This document shows, piece by piece, positions 43,560-54,147 of a DNA stretch of 64,000 bases. A program made the translations under genes and the position numbers. Position 1 is the stretch's first letter. The number at the start of each line of letters is the position of its first letter. The DNA is from Micromonospora cathayae (GTDB lineage Bacteria > Actinomycetota > Actinomycetes > Mycobacteriales > Micromonosporaceae): contig NZ_CP118615.1 of NCBI RefSeq assembly GCF_028993575.1, positions 4,617,001 through 4,681,000 of the forward strand. Reading direction: 5' to 3'. The notes under the pieces are model-generated. The model saw only the letters and a list, made by a program, of their open reading frames with translations. It was not told where the DNA came from and searched no databases.

Positions 43560-46500
43560 GTGTTCAGTCGTGTCGCCATCGTCAACCGTGGTGAGGCCGC
43601 CATGCGGCTCATCCATGCCGTCCGGGAGCTGGCCGCGGAGACCGGGACCCGGATCGAGACCGTCGCCCTGTACACCGACGTCGACCGCACGGCCACCTTC
43701 GTCCGGGAGGCGGACCGGTCCTACGATCTCGGTCCCGCCTCCGCGCGCCCGTACCTCGACCTGAAGGTGCTGGAACGCGCGCTGGTGGAGACCGGGGCCG
43801 ACGCCGCCTGGGTGGGCTGGGGCTTCGTCGCCGAGGACCCGGCGTTCGCGGAGCTGTGCCAGCGGGTCGGCGTCACCTTCGTCGGGCCGAGCGCGGAGGC
43901 CATGCGCAAGCTCGGTGACAAGATCGGCGCGAAGCTGATCGCCGAGGAGGTCGGCGTCCCGGTCGCGCCGTGGAGCCGGGGCGCGGTGGAGAACCTGGAA
44001 GCCGCCCTGGCGGCGGCGGCCGGGATCGGCTACCCGCTGATGCTGAAGGCCACCGCGGGCGGTGGCGGACGCGGCATCCGCGTGATCACCAACGAGGCGG
44101 AGCTGGCCGACGCGTACGAGCGCACCAGCCAGGAGGCCGCGCGGGCGTTCGGCAGCGGCGTGGTGTTCCTGGAGCGCCTGGTCACCGGGGCCCGGCACGT
44201 CGAGGTCCAGGTGATCGCCGACGGGCAGGGCACCGCGTGGGCGCTCGGCGTCCGGGACTGCTCGGTGCAGCGCCGCAACCAGAAGGTCATCGAGGAGTCG
44301 GCCTCGCCGGTGCTCAGCCCCGCCCGGGCCGCCGAGCTGAAGACGTCGGCCGAGCGGCTGGCCGTCGCGGTCGGCTACCGGGGCGCGGCGACGGTGGAGT
44401 TCCTGTACCACCCCGGGGACGACATGCTCGCCTTCCTGGAGGTCAACACCCGGTTGCAGGTCGAGCACCCGATCACCGAGTCCACCACCGGTTTCGACCT
44501 GGTCAAGGCGCAGCTGCACGTGGCCTCCGGTGGACGCCTCGTCGGCGAGCCGCCGGTGGAGCGCGGGCACGCCATCGAGGCCCGGCTCAACGCCGAGGAC
44601 CCGGACCGCGACTTCGCCCCCTCCCCGGGCCGTATCGCCCGGCTGGACCTGCCCGCCGGGCCGGGCATCCGGGTGGACACCGGGGTCAGCGAGGGCGACA
44701 CCATCCCCGCCGACTTCGACTCGATGATCGCCAAGATCATCGCGTACGGCCGGGACCGCGACGAGGCCCTCGGCCGGCTGCGCCGCGCCATGGCCGAGAC
44801 CACGGTGATCATCGAGGGCGGCGCGACCAACAAGAGCTTCGTGCTCGACCTGCTCGACCAGCCCGAGGTGATCGACGCCAGCGCCGACACCGGCTGGATC
44901 GACCGGGTACGCGGCCAGGGCCGGCTCGTCTCGCACCGGCACTCCGCCGTCGCGCTGGCCGCCGCCGCCATCGAGGCGTACGAGGAGGAGGAGCGCGTCG
45001 AACGGCAGCGACTGCTGTCGACCGCGTTCGGCGGACGCCCCCAGGTGCAGCACGCCAGCGGCCGGCCGCTGGACCTCAAGCTGCGCGGCGAAACCTACCG
45101 CGTCCGGGTCGCCCGGGTCGGCGCGCACCGGTTCCGGGTCGGTGTCGAGGCCGGTGCCGAGGTCCGCACCGCCGACGTCGAACTGGACCGCTTCGACCGG
45201 CACACCGGGCAGATCGTCGTCAACGGCAACCGGTACCGCCTGCTCACCGGCACCCACGGGCCGATCCACCTGGTCGAGGTGGAGGGCGTCACCCACCGGG
45301 TCAGCCGCGACGAGGGCGGCGTCGTCCGGTCGCCCTCGCCCGCGCTGGTCGTCGCCACGCCGCTGAAGGTCGGCGCGGAGGTCGAGGCGGGCGCGCCGGT
45401 GCTGGTGCTGGAGAGCATGAAGATGGAGACGGTGCTGCGGGCACCGTTCAAGGCCCGGCTCAAGGAGTGCGTCGTCTCCGTCGGCAGCCAGGTGGAGGCC
45501 GGCGCGCCGCTGCTGCGGCTGGAGCCGGTCGCCGGCGCGGACGCCGAGACCGCCTCGGCCGACGGCGCCGTCGAGCTGGACCTGCCGGTCGCGCCCGGGA
45601 CGATCCCGGCGCGGGCGCGTACCACCCGGGGCCAGGAGGACCTGCGCAGCCTGCTGCTCGGCTTCGACGTCGACCCGCACGACGAACGCCGGGTGCTCGA
45701 CGACTACCTCGTGGCGCGCCGCGCGGCCATCGCCGACGGGCACCGGCCGCTGGCCGAGGAACTCGTACTCGTCGACGTCTTCGCCGACCTGGCCGAGCTG
45801 AGCCGCAACCGGCCCACCGGTGAGGACGGTGGCGGCGACGGCCACGTCTACAGCGCCCGCGAGTACTTCCACACCTACCTGCAGTGCCTGGACGTCGAGC
45901 GGGCCGGGCTGCCGACGACGTTCCAGGACAAGCTCGCCAAGGCGCTCGGCCACTACGGGGTCACCGACCTGGAGCGGACCCCCGAACTCGAGGCCGCGGT
46001 CTTCCGGATCTTCCTCGCCCAGCAGCGCGCGACCGTCGACGCCACGGTCGTCGCCGACCTGCTACGCGTCTGGCTCCAGGAGTCCCCGCCCGACGAGGCG
46101 CTGCGCGAGCCGGCCGGTCTGGTGCTGGAGCGGCTGGTGGCCGCGACCCAGGTCCGCTTCCCGGCGGTCGCCGACCTGGCCCGGGGTGTGGTGTTCGCCT
46201 GGTTCGCCCAGCCGCTGCTGCGCCGCAACCGGGCCCGGGTCTACGCCAACGTCCGCAAGCACCTGCGCCACCTGGACGCGCACCCGGACGCCCCGGACCG
46301 CGCCGAGCGGATCGCCGAGATGGTCCGCAGCACCGAACCGCTGGTGCGGTTGCTCGGCCAGCGGCTGGTCCGGGACCACCCCGACAACGCGGTCATGCTG
46401 GAGGTGCTGACCCGGCGGTACTACGGCAACAAGGGCCTGGTCAGCGTCCGTACCCGCACCGTGGCGGGCTGCACGTTCGTGGTCGCCGAGCGGGCCGACT

Positions 46501-49019
46501 CGTGCGTGGTCTCCGCGGCGGTGAGCTTCGACGAGCTGGGCGACGCGCTGCGCGGGCTCGCCGAACTGGCGGCCGGCTCGGGTGCCATCGACGCCGACAT
46601 CTACCTCGCCTGGGAGAACCAGCCGGAGGACTCCGACGGGATGGGCGCCGCGCTGCACGAGGTGGTCAGCGCGCACCCGGTGCCGAACGAGGTGCGCCGG
46701 GTCACCACCACGGTCGCCGGCAGTGGCGGCGCGGTGATGCACCACCACTTCACGTTCCGCCCGTCGACCGCCGGGATGACCGAGGAGCGGCTGGTCCGGG
46801 GTCTGCACCCGTACATCGCGCAGCGGATGCAGCTGGAGCGGCTGAGCAAGTTCGACCTCACCCGGCTGCCGTCGTCGGACGAGGAGGTGTACCTGTTCCG
46901 GTGCGTGGCGCGGGAGAACGCGTCCGACGACCGGCTCGTCGCCTTCGCCCAGGTGCGTGACCTGACCGCGTTGCGGGAACACGACGGCCGCCTGGTGGCG
47001 CTGCCCACCGCCGAGGACACCGTGGCCGCCTGTCTCGACTCGATCCGGCGCGAGTACTCCCGCTGGCCGTCGCGCAAGCGGGTGAACACCAACCGGATCG
47101 TGGTGTACGTCTGGCCGCCGAGCGACCTCACCCGCGCCGAACTGGAGATGATCGCCGGCCGGGTGCTGCCGACCACCGCCGGCGCCGGGCTGGAGGAGAT
47201 CCTGTTCATCGCCCGGCGGCGGGACCGGGACACCGGCGAGCTGACCAAGATCGCGGTCCGGATCACCTTCGACGCCGCCGGCGGCACCGAACTGACCGTC
47301 GGCGAGCCGTCGGACGAGCCGGTCGAGCCGCTCGACGGCTACCGGCAGAAGGTGCTGCGGGCCAGCAGCCGCAACACGGTGTACCCGTACGAGCTGACCG
47401 GTCTGCTGGGCGACTTCGTCGAGCACGACCTGGACGACCAGCACGTGCTGGTGCCGGTGCACCGGCCGAAGGGCCGCAACACGGCGGCGCTGGTGGCGGG
47501 CGTGGTCACCACGCCGACCCGGCGGCATCCGGAGGGTATCGCCCGGGTGGTGCTGCTCGGTGACCCGACCAAGTCGCTCGGCGCGCTGTCCGAGCCGGAG
47601 TGCCGTCGGGTGATCGCCGCGCTGGACCTGGCCGAGCGGATGCGGGTACCGCTGGAGTGGTACGCGCTCTCCTCCGGTGCGCGGATCTCGATGGAGTCCG
47701 GCACCGAGAACATGGACTGGGTGGCCGCCGCGCTCAAGCGGATCGTCGAGTTCACCCAGGACGGCGGCGAGATCAACATCGTGGTCGCGGGCATCAACGT
47801 CGGCGCGCAGCCGTACTGGAACGCCGAGGCGACGATGCTCATGCACACCAAGGGCATCCTGGTGATGACCCCGGACTCGGCGATGGTGCTCACCGGCAAG
47901 CAGTCGCTGGACTTCTCCGGTGGCGTGTCGGCGGAGGACAACTTCGGCATCGGCGGCTACGACCGGGTGATGGGCCCGAACGGGCAGGCGCAGTACTGGG
48001 CGCCGAACCTGACCGCCGCGCGGAACGTGCTGATGTCGCACTACGACCACACGTACGTCGTACCGGGCGAGGAGGGACCGCGACGGGCGGTCACCACCGA
48101 CCCGGTCGACCGGGACGTCACCGACTTCCCGCACGCGGTGGAGGGCAGCGACTTCACCACCGTCGGCGAGATCTTCTCCGCCGAGTCGAACCCGGACCGC
48201 AAGAAGCCGTTCGACATCCGGACCGTGATGCGGGCGCTGTCCGACCAGGACCACCCGGTCCTGGAGCGCTGGGCGGGCATGGCCGACGCGGAGACCTCGG
48301 TGGTGCAGGACGTGCACCTCGGCGGTATCCCGGTGTGCCTGCTCGGGATCGAGTCCCGGTCGGTGCCGCGCCGGGGCTTCCCGCCCACCGACGGCCCGGA
48401 CACCTACACCGCGGGCACGCTGTTCCCGCAGTCGTCGAAGAAGGCCGCGCGGGCGATCAACGCGGCCAGCGGCAACCGGCCCCTCGTCGTGCTGGCGAAC
48501 CTGTCGGGCTTCGACGGCTCACCGGAGTCGATGCGCAAGCTGCAACTGGAGTACGGCGCCGAGATCGGCCGGGCCATCGTGAACTTCCGTGGTCCGATCG
48601 TGTTCTGCGTGATCTCGCGGTACCACGGCGGGGCGTTCGTGGTGTTCTCGAAGGCGCTGAACCCGAGCATGACCGTGCTGGCGCTGGAGGGTTCGTTCGC
48701 CTCGGTGCTCGGCGGGGCCCCGGCCGCCGCGGTGGTGTTCTCCGGTGACGTCAACGCCCGGACCGCCGCCGACGCGCGGGTACGGGAACTGGAGGCCCGG
48801 GTCGCGGCGGCCTCCGGCACCGAACGGGCCACGCTGACCGCCGAACTCGACGAGTTGCGGCTGTCGGTGCGCGCGGAGAAGCTCGGCGAGGTGGCTGCCG
48901 AGTTCGACCGGGTTCACGACATCCGGCGTGCGGTGGAGGTCGGCTCGGTCGACGCGGTGATCCGCGCCGCCGAGCTGCGGCCACGGATCATCGAGGCCAT
49001 CCAGTCCCGGCTGGGCTGA
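43560..49019 (+). CDS. Single-chain multidomain acyl-CoA carboxylase (acetyl/propionyl-CoA type)
   Basis: A fused biotin enzyme of 1819 residues that would carboxylate acetyl- or propionyl-CoA. Order: biotin carboxylase (1-460; ATP-grasp GGGGRGIRV, EVNTRLQVEHPITE), biotin carboxyl carrier (about 575-650; ESMKMET with biotinyl Lys621), a long central domain (about 680-1240) as in eukaryotic acetyl-CoA carboxylase, then the two crotonase-like carboxyltransferase halves (about 1250-1800; GARISMESG, GPIVFCVISRYHGGAFVVFS). Start GTG at 43560 has GAAGGG nine bases upstream and gives the family start VFSRVAIVNRGE. Most actinobacteria use separate subunits; I recall a comparable single-chain enzyme from Saccharopolyspora. 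No link to the sugar genes is evident. Confidence 0.92.
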   Translation: MFSRVAIVNRGEAAMRLIHAVRELAAETGTRIETVALYTDVDRTATFVREADRSYDLGPASARPYLDLKVLERALVETGADAAWVGWGFVAEDPAFAELCQRVGVTFVGPSAEAMRKLGDKIGAKLIAEEVGVPVAPWSRGAVENLEAALAAAAGIGYPLMLKATAGGGGRGIRVITNEAELADAYERTSQEAARAFGSGVVFLERLVTGARHVEVQVIADGQGTAWALGVRDCSVQRRNQKVIEESASPVLSPARAAELKTSAERLAVAVGYRGAATVEFLYHPGDDMLAFLEVNTRLQVEHPITESTTGFDLVKAQLHVASGGRLVGEPPVERGHAIEARLNAEDPDRDFAPSPGRIARLDLPAGPGIRVDTGVSEGDTIPADFDSMIAKIIAYGRDRDEALGRLRRAMAETTVIIEGGATNKSFVLDLLDQPEVIDASADTGWIDRVRGQGRLVSHRHSAVALAAAAIEAYEEEERVERQRLLSTAFGGRPQVQHASGRPLDLKLRGETYRVRVARVGAHRFRVGVEAGAEVRTADVELDRFDRHTGQIVVNGNRYRLLTGTHGPIHLVEVEGVTHRVSRDEGGVVRSPSPALVVATPLKVGAEVEAGAPVLVLESMKMETVLRAPFKARLKECVVSVGSQVEAGAPLLRLEPVAGADAETASADGAVELDLPVAPGTIPARARTTRGQEDLRSLLLGFDVDPHDERRVLDDYLVARRAAIADGHRPLAEELVLVDVFADLAELSRNRPTGEDGGGDGHVYSAREYFHTYLQCLDVERAGLPTTFQDKLAKALGHYGVTDLERTPELEAAVFRIFLAQQRATVDATVVADLLRVWLQESPPDEALREPAGLVLERLVAATQVRFPAVADLARGVVFAWFAQPLLRRNRARVYANVRKHLRHLDAHPDAPDRAERIAEMVRSTEPLVRLLGQRLVRDHPDNAVMLEVLTRRYYGNKGLVSVRTRTVAGCTFVVAERADSCVVSAAVSFDELGDALRGLAELAAGSGAIDADIYLAWENQPEDSDGMGAALHEVVSAHPVPNEVRRVTTTVAGSGGAVMHHHFTFRPSTAGMTEERLVRGLHPYIAQRMQLERLSKFDLTRLPSSDEEVYLFRCVARENASDDRLVAFAQVRDLTALREHDGRLVALPTAEDTVAACLDSIRREYSRWPSRKRVNTNRIVVYVWPPSDLTRAELEMIAGRVLPTTAGAGLEEILFIARRRDRDTGELTKIAVRITFDAAGGTELTVGEPSDEPVEPLDGYRQKVLRASSRNTVYPYELTGLLGDFVEHDLDDQHVLVPVHRPKGRNTAALVAGVVTTPTRRHPEGIARVVLLGDPTKSLGALSEPECRRVIAALDLAERMRVPLEWYALSSGARISMESGTENMDWVAAALKRIVEFTQDGGEINIVVAGINVGAQPYWNAEATMLMHTKGILVMTPDSAMVLTGKQSLDFSGGVSAEDNFGIGGYDRVMGPNGQAQYWAPNLTAARNVLMSHYDHTYVVPGEEGPRRAVTTDPVDRDVTDFPHAVEGSDFTTVGEIFSAESNPDRKKPFDIRTVMRALSDQDHPVLERWAGMADAETSVVQDVHLGGIPVCLLGIESRSVPRRGFPPTDGPDTYTAGTLFPQSSKKAARAINAASGNRPLVVLANLSGFDGSPESMRKLQLEYGAEIGRAIVNFRGPIVFCVISRYHGGAFVVFSKALNPSMTVLALEGSFASVLGGAPAAAVVFSGDVNARTAADARVRELEARVAAASGTERATLTAELDELRLSVRAEKLGEVAAEFDRVHDIRRAVEVGSVDAVIRAAELRPRIIEAIQSRLG

Positions 49020-49029
49020 CGGGTCGGGT

Positions 49030-49063
49030 ACGGCGCCACGGCGGGTGACCGCCGTGGCGCCGT
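49030..49063. terminator. Bidirectional terminator after the carboxylase
   Basis: Perfect 15-bp stem ACGGCGCCACGGCGG/CCGCCGTGGCGCCGT with loop GTGA between convergent genes. The following 155 bases hold no gene. Confidence 0.85.
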
Positions 49064-49218
49064 CGTCCTGTCGTCGTCCTGTCGTGCCGCGCCCGCGCGA
49101 GGCCGGCCGGCGGGTCCCCGACGAGGTGGCCGTGGTCGGGCCGGCTCGACGATCGACGGTCGCGGGCCCGCCCCGGGGCGGTGGGTCGGTCGCGGGCCGG
49201 CCCGGGGCGGTGGGACGG

Positions 49219-50043
49219 TCAGGGCTTGCGGGCCACCCCGCCGAGAATGGTGTGGTGGGTGATCGTCTGGTAGGACTCCGGGGCGGGTCCGGGCCGCCAG
49301 TCGGCCAGCGGCACCAGCCCGGGTGGCAGCAGCTCCAGCCCCTGGAAGAAGCCCGCGATCTCCTCGTGGGTGCGCCACCGGCCGGTGCCGAGGGTCTCGT
49401 TGAAGACCTTCTCCACCGCGCGGGCACGCTGCGAGATGTCGGGGTGTGCCGCGCCCGGGTCGTGGAAGTGCGAGATCGCCAGGTAGCTGCCGGACGGCAG
49501 GGCGTCGACCAGCCGGCGGGCGACGGCGGCCGGCTGGTCGTCGTCGTGCAGGTGGTGCAGGATCGCCAGGAGCAGCAGCCCCACCGGCTGGTCGAAGTCG
49601 ATCAGGCGCTGGACGTCGGGGTGCGCCAGCAGGTCCTCCGGCTGGCGGAGGTCACCGCCGACCACGGTGGTGGTGCGGGCGTCGGCGAGCAGGACCCGAC
49701 CGTGCGCGAGCGCCATCGGATCGTTGTCGACATACACCACCCGGGCGTCCGGGTCCACCTGGTGCGCGATCTCGTGCACGTTGCCCTGGCTGGGCAGCCC
49801 CGAGCCGACGTCGAGGAACTGCCGGATGCCCGCCTCCTCGGCGAGGTACCGGACGGCCCGGCGGAGGAAGCCCCGGCAGGCCCGGGCCGCCTCCGGGCCG
49901 TCCGGGGTGACCTGGAGGGCCAGCTGGGCGGCCTGCCGGTCGACCGCGAAGTTGTCCTTGCCGCCCAGGTAGTAGTCGTAGACCCGGGCGATGCTGGGTC
50001 GGGTGGTGTCGACGCCGGGCGGCGACGCCTTCTCGTTCGTCAA
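49219..50043 (-). CDS. SAM-dependent methyltransferase, DUF574/Methyltransf_19 type
   Basis: A 274-residue protein of the large actinobacterial DUF574 family. It has the family start RPSIARVYDYYLGGKDNFAVDR (near 15-36), the SAM-site pattern FLDVGSGLPSQGNVHE and YVDNDPMALAHGR, and the HFHDP and TITHHTILGGVARK segments. Substrates of the family are mostly unknown. It stands alone between convergent and tandem neighbours, and no tie to carbohydrate use is visible. Confidence 0.88.
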   Translation of the reverse strand: MTNEKASPPGVDTTRPSIARVYDYYLGGKDNFAVDRQAAQLALQVTPDGPEAARACRGFLRRAVRYLAEEAGIRQFLDVGSGLPSQGNVHEIAHQVDPDARVVYVDNDPMALAHGRVLLADARTTTVVGGDLRQPEDLLAHPDVQRLIDFDQPVGLLLLAILHHLHDDDQPAAVARRLVDALPSGSYLAISHFHDPGAAHPDISQRARAVEKVFNETLGTGRWRTHEEIAGFFQGLELLPPGLVPLADWRPGPAPESYQTITHHTILGGVARKP

Positions 50044-50125
50044 CGCTTCGATCCTCCGTGTGCGGCAAGGGGTTTCCTCAGCCTAGGGGACCGGTCGTTC
50101 CGGCGGTGACCGGCACCCTCCACAG

Positions 50126-50154
50126 CGGACCGGGCGACGGTGCCGCCCGGTCCG
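50126..50154 (-). terminator. Terminator of the esterase gene
   Basis: 11-bp stem CGGACCGGGCG/CGCCCGGTCCG with a 7-base loop, nine bases after the esterase stop. Confidence 0.7.
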
Positions 50155-50162
50155 GCTGTCCG

Positions 50163-51480
<1,318 letters not shown>

Positions 51481-51816
51481 CGAGTTTCGTCGATTGTTGC
51501 CGGCGTCGGAGCGCCCGTCAAGGCGTCGTACGCCCCACCGCCACCGGCCGCGCGCCCGGCGCTGCGGCGACGGCCCCGTGCCGGCCCGCCCCCGACCAGC
51601 GGTTTCACGCCGCGGATCCGATCCTGCGCACCCGGCCGGCCCGCAGTGAGGCGGCGCGCGCCCGGCGGGACCGGAGAGGACCCAGACCGGTTCTCATTCC
51701 GGCCGGTGTCGCACAACCTGTCCGTCGTGGTTCCCGCAGTTGTCTCCGGCGCAGCGTAACCGTCCGAAGACCTCTCTCGTTAGGTGGGTTGAATCGACCC
51801 ACAATTGGAGAGAACA

Positions 51817-52266
51817 TTGCAGCTGTATGGACAGCCACCCCATCCTCTTCTTGTGAAGGTCATACAGCTTCTCCTCGGTTACGGCTTCACAGCCGAGGAG
51901 CGGCGTGGGAAGGGAGACCTATGCTTCATCAAGCTGATCTGCCCATGTGGCGGACATTCCCGATTTGTTGACGGTCGGCCACCTCGGCCGAAGGAGTACG
52001 TCAGGGACATTCTCCAATGGGCATTTCTTCTGCGCTGTTGGCGCAGTGACAAAAAGGGGCATGGCGCGGAATGTGGGTGCGAATTGCTCTCCGAGCGACC
52101 GTCCGGGGGCACGAGGGCCGACACCCGGCGCCCGATCTCCTCGACGAACGCGCCGCGCAGCTCATGGAGAAGCTGCTTGAACTCGAGCATGAGGACGAGG
52201 GCATCTGCAACAGCTCCGTATCCGTCGACCAGAAGGAGGGCACTCTCACTGTCGAGACGATCCTAG
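51817..52266 (+). CDS. Small atypical protein, HicA-like N-terminus (uncertain)
   Basis: An open frame with a TTG start at 51817 and GGAG six bases upstream. Residues 1-70 (VIQLLLGYGFTAEERRGKGD, then SRFVDGRPPRPKEYVRDILQ) vaguely recall the alpha-beta HicA RNA-binding toxin fold, but the catalytic GSH is absent and extra Cys (CPCGG, ECGC) occur. Codon use is much less GC3-rich than the neighbours, suggesting transfer. The last 60 or so residues overlap the next frame and look non-coding, so the true end may be near 52070 or a frameshift may join both frames. I do not assign a function. Confidence 0.45.
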   Translation: MQLYGQPPHPLLVKVIQLLLGYGFTAEERRGKGDLCFIKLICPCGGHSRFVDGRPPRPKEYVRDILQWAFLLRCWRSDKKGHGAECGCELLSERPSGGTRADTRRPISSTNAPRSSWRSCLNSSMRTRASATAPYPSTRRRALSLSRRS

Positions 52267-52391
52267 AGTCCAGCGACGGCTTTCCGGTCGCGGAGAAGTT
52301 CGTTTTCCTGGTGCAGCAGGCCGAGGATCTCGAGTTGGCTCCCGGCGCGTCGCGCAAACACGATTACGGGGTGGAGATGGCGCGCAGCTGA
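52071..52391 (+). CDS. Small acidic protein, partner of the preceding frame (unknown)
   Basis: A 106-residue frame from the ATG at 52071, or 75 residues from 52164. Residues 25-90 look like real protein: a helix (ERAAQLMEKLLELEHEDEG) then beta-rich VSVDQKEGTLTVETIL and FPVAEKFVFLVQQAED. It overlaps the upstream frame by about 196 bases. It could be an antitoxin-like partner or the C-terminal part of a frameshifted single protein. AAGGGG lies 11 bases before the ATG. GC3 is lower than in the flanks. Confidence 0.5.
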   Translation: MWVRIALRATVRGHEGRHPAPDLLDERAAQLMEKLLELEHEDEGICNSSVSVDQKEGTLTVETILESSDGFPVAEKFVFLVQQAEDLELAPGASRKHDYGVEMARS

Positions 52392-52450
52392 ACGCGATAC
52401 CTCCTCCCGGCCGGTCCGGATTCCCGGAGGCGGTGCCCCGATGCGGGACG

Positions 52451-52975
52451 TCACCAGTGGCGTACGGCCAACAGGACGAACGCGACGACCAGAATGGTGG
52501 AGCCGGTGACGGTGATCGCGCGGAGCCGGACCCGCAGGTCGTCGTCCCAGCGGTCACCGTCTCCGCTGGCCCGGCGCGCCAGCGGGGTGAGGGCCCGGCC
52601 GATGCCGAAGCCGACCCCGGCCAGCACCGCCACGCTCAGCCGTTGACCGGCCAGGAACACCGCCACGGCCAGCACGTACGGGGCGCTCGACGAGACGTAG
52701 GTACGCACTCCCGTGCCCAGTTCGAAGCCGAACCGGGCCGCCCCGCGCCGGACGTCACGCTGGAGCACGTCCTGCGGGATCTGCCGGGCGTTCTGCGGCA
52801 GCCGGACCCGGACCAGACCGAGTTCCCGGAGCAGCCCCAGCACGGCCACCGCCACGATGGCCGCGTACCGCCACGGCGTGGGCAGCGGCGCGGACAGCCC
52901 GGAGAACACCCCGAGCACCAGCCCGCTGAGCAGGCCACCGGCGATCAGGCCGGCGCTGAACAGGGCGAGCAGCAC
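52451..52975 (-). CDS. Membrane protein, end of the MauE/MauD-like operon
   Basis: A 174-residue protein with predicted helices near 1-28, 35-50, 95-125 and 152-172, and a polar loop (RVRLPQNARQIPQDVLQRD) between the second and third. No family recognised. GTG at 52975 follows GAGAACGGCAGG. It is the last of six minus-strand genes that otherwise overlap, 60 bases after a 60-residue membrane gene; together they could be one protein split by a frameshift. It may anchor or export the cysteine-rich protein encoded upstream; inferred from position only. Confidence 0.65.
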   Translation of the reverse strand: MLLALFSAGLIAGGLLSGLVLGVFSGLSAPLPTPWRYAAIVAVAVLGLLRELGLVRVRLPQNARQIPQDVLQRDVRRGAARFGFELGTGVRTYVSSSAPYVLAVAVFLAGQRLSVAVLAGVGFGIGRALTPLARRASGDGDRWDDDLRVRLRAITVTGSTILVVAFVLLAVRHW

Positions 52976-53035
52976 ACCCTGCCGTTCTCGATCCCGCCAC
53001 CCGGGCGAGGCCAGCGCGTACGCGCTGTTGCGGGT

Positions 53036-53218
53036 TCAAACCGAGCCGGAGAGCGTGTATCCGGTGAGCGCCCCGATCAGCGCCCAGCTGAGCGGATGGC
53101 CGTACCCGGCCGCGACGAGCGCCCCGGCGGTCAGCGGCAGCACCGGGGCGAACGGGTCGGCGACCCACCGCCGGACGTCCCGGCCGGGGCGTACCGGGCC
53201 GGGACCCCGGTGGGTCAT
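53036..53218 (-). CDS. Small membrane protein (60 residues)
   Basis: The ATG at 53218 overlaps the stop of the cysteine-rich gene (ATGA). A basic, Pro/Gly-rich start is followed by VLPLTAGALVAAGYGHPLSW and ALIGALTGYTLSG, one or two membrane segments. The reading stops just before a 60-base gap to the next membrane gene. Either a true small subunit or the N-terminal piece of a frameshifted membrane protein. Confidence 0.6.
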   Translation of the reverse strand: MTHRGPGPVRPGRDVRRWVADPFAPVLPLTAGALVAAGYGHPLSWALIGALTGYTLSGSV

Positions 53219-54147
53219 ACCGCGCCGCCGGTGAGGGTCCGCCAGGTGTTCACCCCGGCGATGCCGTCGGCGGTCAGCCCGTTCTGCCGCTGGAAGTCCC
53301 GGACCGCGCTGTCGGTCAAACCGCCGAACACCCCGTCGACCACCAGCCCGTAGGCGTGCCGGTTGAGCTGCCGCTGGAGGCCCGAGACGGCCTGACCGGT
53401 GTTGCCGGACCGGACCGACACCACCAGCGACGGCCAGGTGGTGGCGTCGACGACCCCGGTGACCGTGAGTCCGGCCGCCGTCTGGAAGCTGCGCACCTTC
53501 GCTTCGGTGTCGCTGCCGAAGACACCGTCGATCCCGGTCGCGTGGCCCCGGGCGGTCAGCAGGTGCTGCACGGTGTGGACGTTGACCCCGGTGTTGCCCC
53601 GCCGGACGGCGGGCCAGCTCACCGTGCCCAGGCAGCCGCACTGGGTGTTCCACCGGCAGATCGACCGTACCCAGCCGGCGCTGGTCTTGCGGTACCCGTC
53701 GTGGCAGCGGCGTTCCACCGAGCACGCGCACGCCCCGCACGGCCCCTGGTAGTGCCACAACCAGCCGTCGTACGTGCCGGAGTAGCACTCGTTGGGCCGC
53801 AGGATCCAGGTGGTCCCGTCGTTCTTGTGGTACCCGAGGTACGTCCCGCTGGTGTTGCAGGCGTCGGCGAAGATCGTGCTCGGCCCGCAGCCCGGCGAGC
53901 AGTTGTGGTCACTGGCGTAACTCGGACACGAGCCGTAGATGGTGTACCCGTCGGCGTACGCCCGGCGGGCCGCCGGGAAGACGCTGAGCGCGGCCATGCC
54001 GACCGCGGTGCCGGCCTGGATCAGGGCGCGCCGGGACAGCGTCCAGGCGGCCCGGGTGCGCCCGGCCCGCACCGGCGTACGCCGGACGGCGGCGCCGGTT
54101 CCCGGGTCGGTGCCGCGCAGCGCGGGTACGGCGTCGAGAGTGGTCAT
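53215..54147 (-). CDS. Tat-exported 12-cysteine protein with two peptidoglycan-binding domains
   Basis: A 310-residue protein with an unusually long leader ending in a Tat signal (SRRALIQAGTAVGMAALSVF, 38-57). Residues 70-175 hold exactly 12 Cys (74, 83, 87, 97, 121, 137, 140, 142, 148, 164, 170, 172), including CGACAC. Count, long Tat leader and MauE/MauD partners recall the methylamine dehydrogenase small subunit, which needs six disulfides. I see no Trp where the first tryptophylquinone residue should be, so it is probably not that enzyme. Two PG_binding_1 repeats (about 177-243 and 244-308; GIDGVFGSDTEAKVRSFQ, VVDGVFGGLTDSAVRDFQ) would hold it at the cell wall. It overlaps both neighbours by four bases. 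True role unknown. Confidence 0.82.
   Translation of the reverse strand: MTTLDAVPALRGTDPGTGAAVRRTPVRAGRTRAAWTLSRRALIQAGTAVGMAALSVFPAARRAYADGYTIYGSCPSYASDHNCSPGCGPSTIFADACNTSGTYLGYHKNDGTTWILRPNECYSGTYDGWLWHYQGPCGACACSVERRCHDGYRKTSAGWVRSICRWNTQCGCLGTVSWPAVRRGNTGVNVHTVQHLLTARGHATGIDGVFGSDTEAKVRSFQTAAGLTVTGVVDATTWPSLVVSVRSGNTGQAVSGLQRQLNRHAYGLVVDGVFGGLTDSAVRDFQRQNGLTADGIAGVNTWRTLTGGAV

Noticed and set aside
53215..54147. Working methylamine dehydrogenase small subunit
   Set aside because: No Trp at the position of the first tryptophylquinone residue, added peptidoglycan-binding repeats, and no large subunit or amicyanin gene nearby.
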